Assembly (NCBI GenBank): GCA_964480995.1
Contig: CAYZRZ010000105.1
Coordinates: 1-7,839, forward strand
Length of the DNA stretch: 7,839 bases
Direction: 5' to 3'
From: UBA1038 sp964480995
GTDB lineage: Bacteria; Bacillota; Clostridia; Christensenellales; Aristaeellaceae
Positions 5,623 through 7,839 of the stretch are shown here, piece by piece. Position 1 is the first letter of the stretch. Each line of letters begins with the position of its first letter. The position numbers and the translations under genes were made by a program. The notes under the pieces were generated by a model that did no database searches, was not told the origin of the DNA, and worked only from the letters and a program-made list of their open reading frames with translations.

Positions 5623-6465
5623 ATGCAATCCGGTAAGATTCGATTAATCAGCGTTGATATGGACGGTACGTTTTTAAGCCCTGAAGGCGGCATTTCAAAG
5701 AATAATCTGGCGGCGGTCAAGGCGGCTCAGGACGCCGGCATTGTCTTTTCCATCGCAACAGGGCGTTTTTATGAGAATGCTGCCATCGGCATCCGTGACT
5801 GGGGGCTTGATTGTCCGCTGATTACTGTAAACGGCGGTAAGATCGCGGCGTCTCCTTTCGGAGACGTCATTTCTGAGCATATGATGAGCAAAGAAAGCGC
5901 TATGGAAGCCTTTCGCATTTTAGAGGAACAGCGGGCGGATTACTACGTATTCGCCAAAAACCGAGTCGCCATCCGCGGCTTTGAAGATAGACACCATTCC
6001 CAAATCGAGTTCGGCGATGAGCGCATGCGGAGTGAAGCAAATACCCGGTACTTCTACGGCGCGGATGCCTGCCTTGAACTGATTGATGAGGGCATCTATA
6101 AGTATTATGTACATGCCTATGATGATCTAGAAAAGCTCGGACGCATACGCTGGGCCCTGGAAGAGGGGATCACCCGGTCTGTGCTGACACATTCGGGAGC
6201 CTATAATATTGAGATCATGCCCACCGGCATCGACAAAGGCAGCGGTGTGGCCGAACTGGCCCAATACCTTCATATCGGGCTTGACGAGGTCATGGCGATC
6301 GGCGATCAGGATAACGACCTCCCGATGATCCGTCTGGCCGGCTGGGGTGTCGCCATGGGCAACGCGACGGAGGATGTAAAGAGCCAGGCAAAGATGATCA
6401 CTCTGAGCAACGCAGAGGATGGTGTAGCTTACGCCATCAGGCGCTACGCGCTGGGCCAGGCATAA
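5623..6465 (+). CDS. Cof-type HAD-superfamily phosphatase (subfamily IIB)
   Basis: Magnesium-dependent cytoplasmic phosphohydrolase, likely acting on small phosphorylated metabolites such as sugar phosphates or nucleotide cofactors; the actual substrate is unknown. With the ATG at 5623 it has 280 residues, typical of Cof/YidA-like proteins. All four HAD motifs are intact: DMDGT (12-16) with nucleophile Asp12 and acid/base Asp14, Thr46 in SIATGR, Lys205 in GIDKGSG, and GDQDND (227-232). The long stretch between motifs II and III is the type IIB cap. The frame is open from a TTG at 5605, but the ATG at 5623 is preferred because GAGG (5613-5616) sits 6 nt upstream. CCTCA just after the rluA-family stop (5593-5597) can pair with TGAGG (5612-5616) and mask that site, hinting at translational coupling. 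Its last 22 bp overlap the end of the convergent yigZ. Confidence 0.92.
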   Translation: MQSGKIRLISVDMDGTFLSPEGGISKNNLAAVKAAQDAGIVFSIATGRFYENAAIGIRDWGLDCPLITVNGGKIAASPFGDVISEHMMSKESAMEAFRILEEQRADYYVFAKNRVAIRGFEDRHHSQIEFGDERMRSEANTRYFYGADACLELIDEGIYKYYVHAYDDLEKLGRIRWALEEGITRSVLTHSGAYNIEIMPTGIDKGSGVAELAQYLHIGLDEVMAIGDQDNDLPMIRLAGWGVAMGNATEDVKSQAKMITLSNAEDGVAYAIRRYALGQA

Positions 6466-7085
6466 TAGAAAGGCATTTCATCGCAGATGAGATCTGCCCG
6501 GCCATCGCTGCATTCGGCGATGGCCTTTTCAATATCTTCCTTGTCCTTTATCCGAACAATCAGCCGAGCGCTGACCCGGTCTGAATAGCTTGTGTCTTCC
6601 GTCTGCTGGGGAAGACCGGCGAGCCTGTGCTGTATCCTGTCCCATAAAGAATAGGGCACAGACAGTGTCAGACGCGCGCTTTGCTCCATCAGGGCTATGC
6701 CCGCGGCCTCAACCGCGATGGCGCATCCTTTGCTGTAGGCGCGGGTCAATCCGCCCGTGCCCAGCAGGACACCGCCGAAATAACGCACCACCACGCAGCA
6801 GCAGTTTACAAGCTCACGCTGTTTCAATACTTCCATAATCGGCTGCCCGGCCGTACCAGAGGGCTCGCCATCGTCCTGGTAGCGCATGATCCCGGCATTC
6901 TGCCCGATGATATAGGCGTAGCAATGATGTCTGGCGTCTCTATGCTTTTCTTTAATCAGCTTGATGTAGTCAAGCGCATCCTCCTGCGACTGCACCGGAG
7001 CCGCATAGCCTATAAAGCAGCTTTTTTGAACCGCCAGTTCATCGCAGGAGGATGATGCCAGTGTCTTATAGTCCATATCATGCAT
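6444..7085 (-). CDS. yigZ: YigZ/IMPACT family protein (UPF0029)
   Basis: Conserved cytoplasmic protein related to the N-terminal part of eukaryotic IMPACT. Its bacterial role is poorly defined, with nucleic-acid or ribosome-linked functions suggested for the family. The 213 residues match the family length (about 205-215). The N-terminal domain carries the hallmarks DDGEPSGTAGQPIMEVL (71-87) and VVVRYFGGVLLGTGGLTRAY (98-117). A smaller C-terminal DUF1949-like domain spans about 138-205. The run CysCysCys at 95-97, just before the RYFGG strand, is unusual. The ATG shares one base with the tyrS stop (TGATG) and has no Shine-Dalgarno, so translation is probably coupled to tyrS. An alternative start is ATG codon 4 (7074-7076), also without a good site. 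A terminator-like hairpin for the opposite strand lies within codons for about residues 187-195. Confidence 0.93.
   Translation of the reverse strand: MHDMDYKTLASSSCDELAVQKSCFIGYAAPVQSQEDALDYIKLIKEKHRDARHHCYAYIIGQNAGIMRYQDDGEPSGTAGQPIMEVLKQRELVNCCCVVVRYFGGVLLGTGGLTRAYSKGCAIAVEAAGIALMEQSARLTLSVPYSLWDRIQHRLAGLPQQTEDTSYSDRVSARLIVRIKDKEDIEKAIAECSDGRADLICDEMPFYYAWPSA
6483..6529 (+). terminator. Intrinsic terminator of the rightward operon, inside yigZ
   Basis: On the + strand an 11-bp stem with one G-U pair (GGCCATCGCTG at 6500-6510, CGGCGATGGCC at 6515-6525) closes the 4-nt loop CATT and is followed at once by TTTT (6526-6529). It starts 35 nt after the HAD gene stop. A smaller 6-bp hairpin with a 3-nt loop (GCAGAT at 6483-6488, ATCTGC at 6492-6497) stands directly before it. 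In the opposite direction the stem is followed by GGGCAG, so it should act only on rightward transcripts and not on yigZ mRNA. The short U-run makes efficiency uncertain. Confidence 0.68.
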
Positions 7086-7839
7086 CAGTATTTTATAATG
7101 AGGCGGACGTAGTTCTTCTTGCCGCGCCGCAGCAGCAAGCCATCGCTTCCGATTTGCTCATATGTAATGACAGCGTCGATATCCGTCACCTTTTCGTCTC
7201 CTATCAAAACCGCGCCTTGCATGACCATCTTGCGGGCTTCGCTTTTGCTGGTGCACAGGCCGCTTGCGTTGAGCAGCGTGGTCAGGCGGCTGTCCGCCTC
7301 CAGCTCGTCCCTTGATATGGCAAAGGTCGGAACCTCATCCATGGCGCTGCCGCCGCTGAACAGGGCCGCTGAAGCCTCCTGTGCCTTTTGCGCTTCCTCT
7401 TCACCGTGAACGATCTTGGTGCACTCAAAGGCCAGCACCTTTTTGGCCTCGTTGATTTCAGCGCTTTCCAGAGCGCTCAGCCGGCGCACCTCGTCCATCG
7501 GCAGGAAAGTGAGCATGGAAAGCGATTTTGACACGTCCTGGTCACTGACATTGCGCCAGTACTGGTAGAATTCGTAAGGTGTGCATAGCTCAGGATCAAG
7601 CCACAAAGCGCCTCGCTCGGTCTTTCCCATTTTCTTTCCTTCATGCGTCAAGAGCAGCTTGAAGGTGCATGCAAAGGCATCCTCATGTTCTTTGCGGCGG
7701 ATCAGATCAGCGCCGGCCAGCATATTGCTCCACTGGTCATCGCCTCCCATCTGCAGGCGGCACCCATGGCGCTTGAACAGCTCAAGGAAGTCATAGCCCT
7801 GCATCATCATGTAATTGAACTCAAGGAAGGTCAGCCCCC
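7085..7839 (-). CDS. tyrS: Tyrosyl-tRNA synthetase, C-terminal part (5' end beyond window)
   Basis: Class I aminoacyl-tRNA synthetase charging tRNA-Tyr. About 250 C-terminal residues of an enzyme of roughly 400-425 are present; the HIGH-motif half lies outside the window. The frame continues to the window edge as GLTFLEFNYMMMQGYDF, the expected mid-protein TyrS segment. It is followed by LQMGGDDQWSN, which contributes to tyrosine/adenylate binding, and by the KMSKS-equivalent KMGKT (7619-7633). The helical anticodon-arm region follows (YEFYQYWRNVSDQDV). A C-terminal S4 RNA-binding domain contains SGLCTSKSEARKMVMQGAVL and ends in VRLIIKY. No frameshift or missing key residue is seen. The stop overlaps the yigZ start by one base. 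Any leader regulation, such as a T-box, would lie outside the window. Confidence 0.95.
   Translation of the reverse strand, partial: GLTFLEFNYMMMQGYDFLELFKRHGCRLQMGGDDQWSNMLAGADLIRRKEHEDAFACTFKLLLTHEGKKMGKTERGALWLDPELCTPYEFYQYWRNVSDQDVSKSLSMLTFLPMDEVRRLSALESAEINEAKKVLAFECTKIVHGEEEAQKAQEASAALFSGGSAMDEVPTFAISRDELEADSRLTTLLNASGLCTSKSEARKMVMQGAVLIGDEKVTDIDAVITYEQIGSDGLLLRRGKKNYVRLIIKY

Noticed and set aside
5134..5628. Open frame of 164 codons on the minus strand
   Set aside because: It is antisense to the RluA-family gene, which carries intact catalytic motifs. No domain or ribosome-binding site supports the reverse frame.
6401..6417. Hairpin CTCTG/CAGAG as terminator for the leftward tyrS-yigZ transcript
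   Set aside because: Only a 5-bp stem with a 7-nt loop and no proper U-run after it on the minus strand.
1..7839. Search for a new defence, mobile or biosynthetic system
   Set aside because: Every sizeable frame belongs to a known transport or housekeeping family. No direct-repeat array, integrase, transposase, reverse transcriptase, tRNA or composition break was seen.

Overview
The window is ordinary bacterial chromosome of roughly 50% GC. It carries eight protein genes, two of them cut by the window ends. Strong GGAGG ribosome-binding sites, frequent TTG/GTG starts, a KMGKT-type tyrosyl-tRNA synthetase followed by a YigZ/IMPACT gene, and a LivG of the 'LETKNLGIRFGG' style suggest a Bacillota/Clostridia member. 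This is a family-resemblance judgement, not a placement. One feature fits poorly with a typical single-membrane Clostridium: the substrate-binding protein has a plain Sec signal peptide and no lipobox cysteine.

Left block (1-4537, minus strand): a branched-chain/hydrophobic amino-acid ABC importer in transcription order livK, livH, livM-livG (one fused reading frame), livF (C-terminus cut off at base 1). LivK captures substrate outside the membrane, LivH and the LivM half form the channel, and the LivG half and LivF hydrolyse ATP. Genes from livH on are packed with a 3-nt gap and a 14-nt overlap. The only sizeable internal gap, between livK and livH, holds a strong GC-rich hairpin. It probably attenuates transcription or protects the 3' end, so that more LivK than permease is made.

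Divergent control region (4538-4752): about 215 bp without a gene. It holds a likely livK promoter on the minus strand, a likely promoter for the rightward operon (TTGACA with an extended -10), nested inverted repeats centred between them, and a 10-bp tandem repeat over the TTG start of the rightward operon.

Middle block (4753-6465, plus strand): an RluA-family RNA pseudouridine synthase and a Cof-type HAD phosphatase, 30 bp apart and probably one operon. Its likely intrinsic terminator (6500-6529) lies inside the 3' coding part of the convergent yigZ gene, and the two stop-codon ends overlap by 22 bp.

Right block (6444-7839, minus strand): tyrS (N-terminal part outside the window) followed by yigZ, joined by a TGATG stop/start overlap with no separate Shine-Dalgarno, so yigZ is probably translationally coupled.

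I see no CRISPR array, tRNA, rRNA, transposon, phage or defence gene, and no convincing new system. The points most worth a second look are the livM-livG fusion with an A7 run exactly in its linker, the competing hairpins ahead of livH, the mirrored promoter elements upstream of livK, and the terminator embedded in yigZ.
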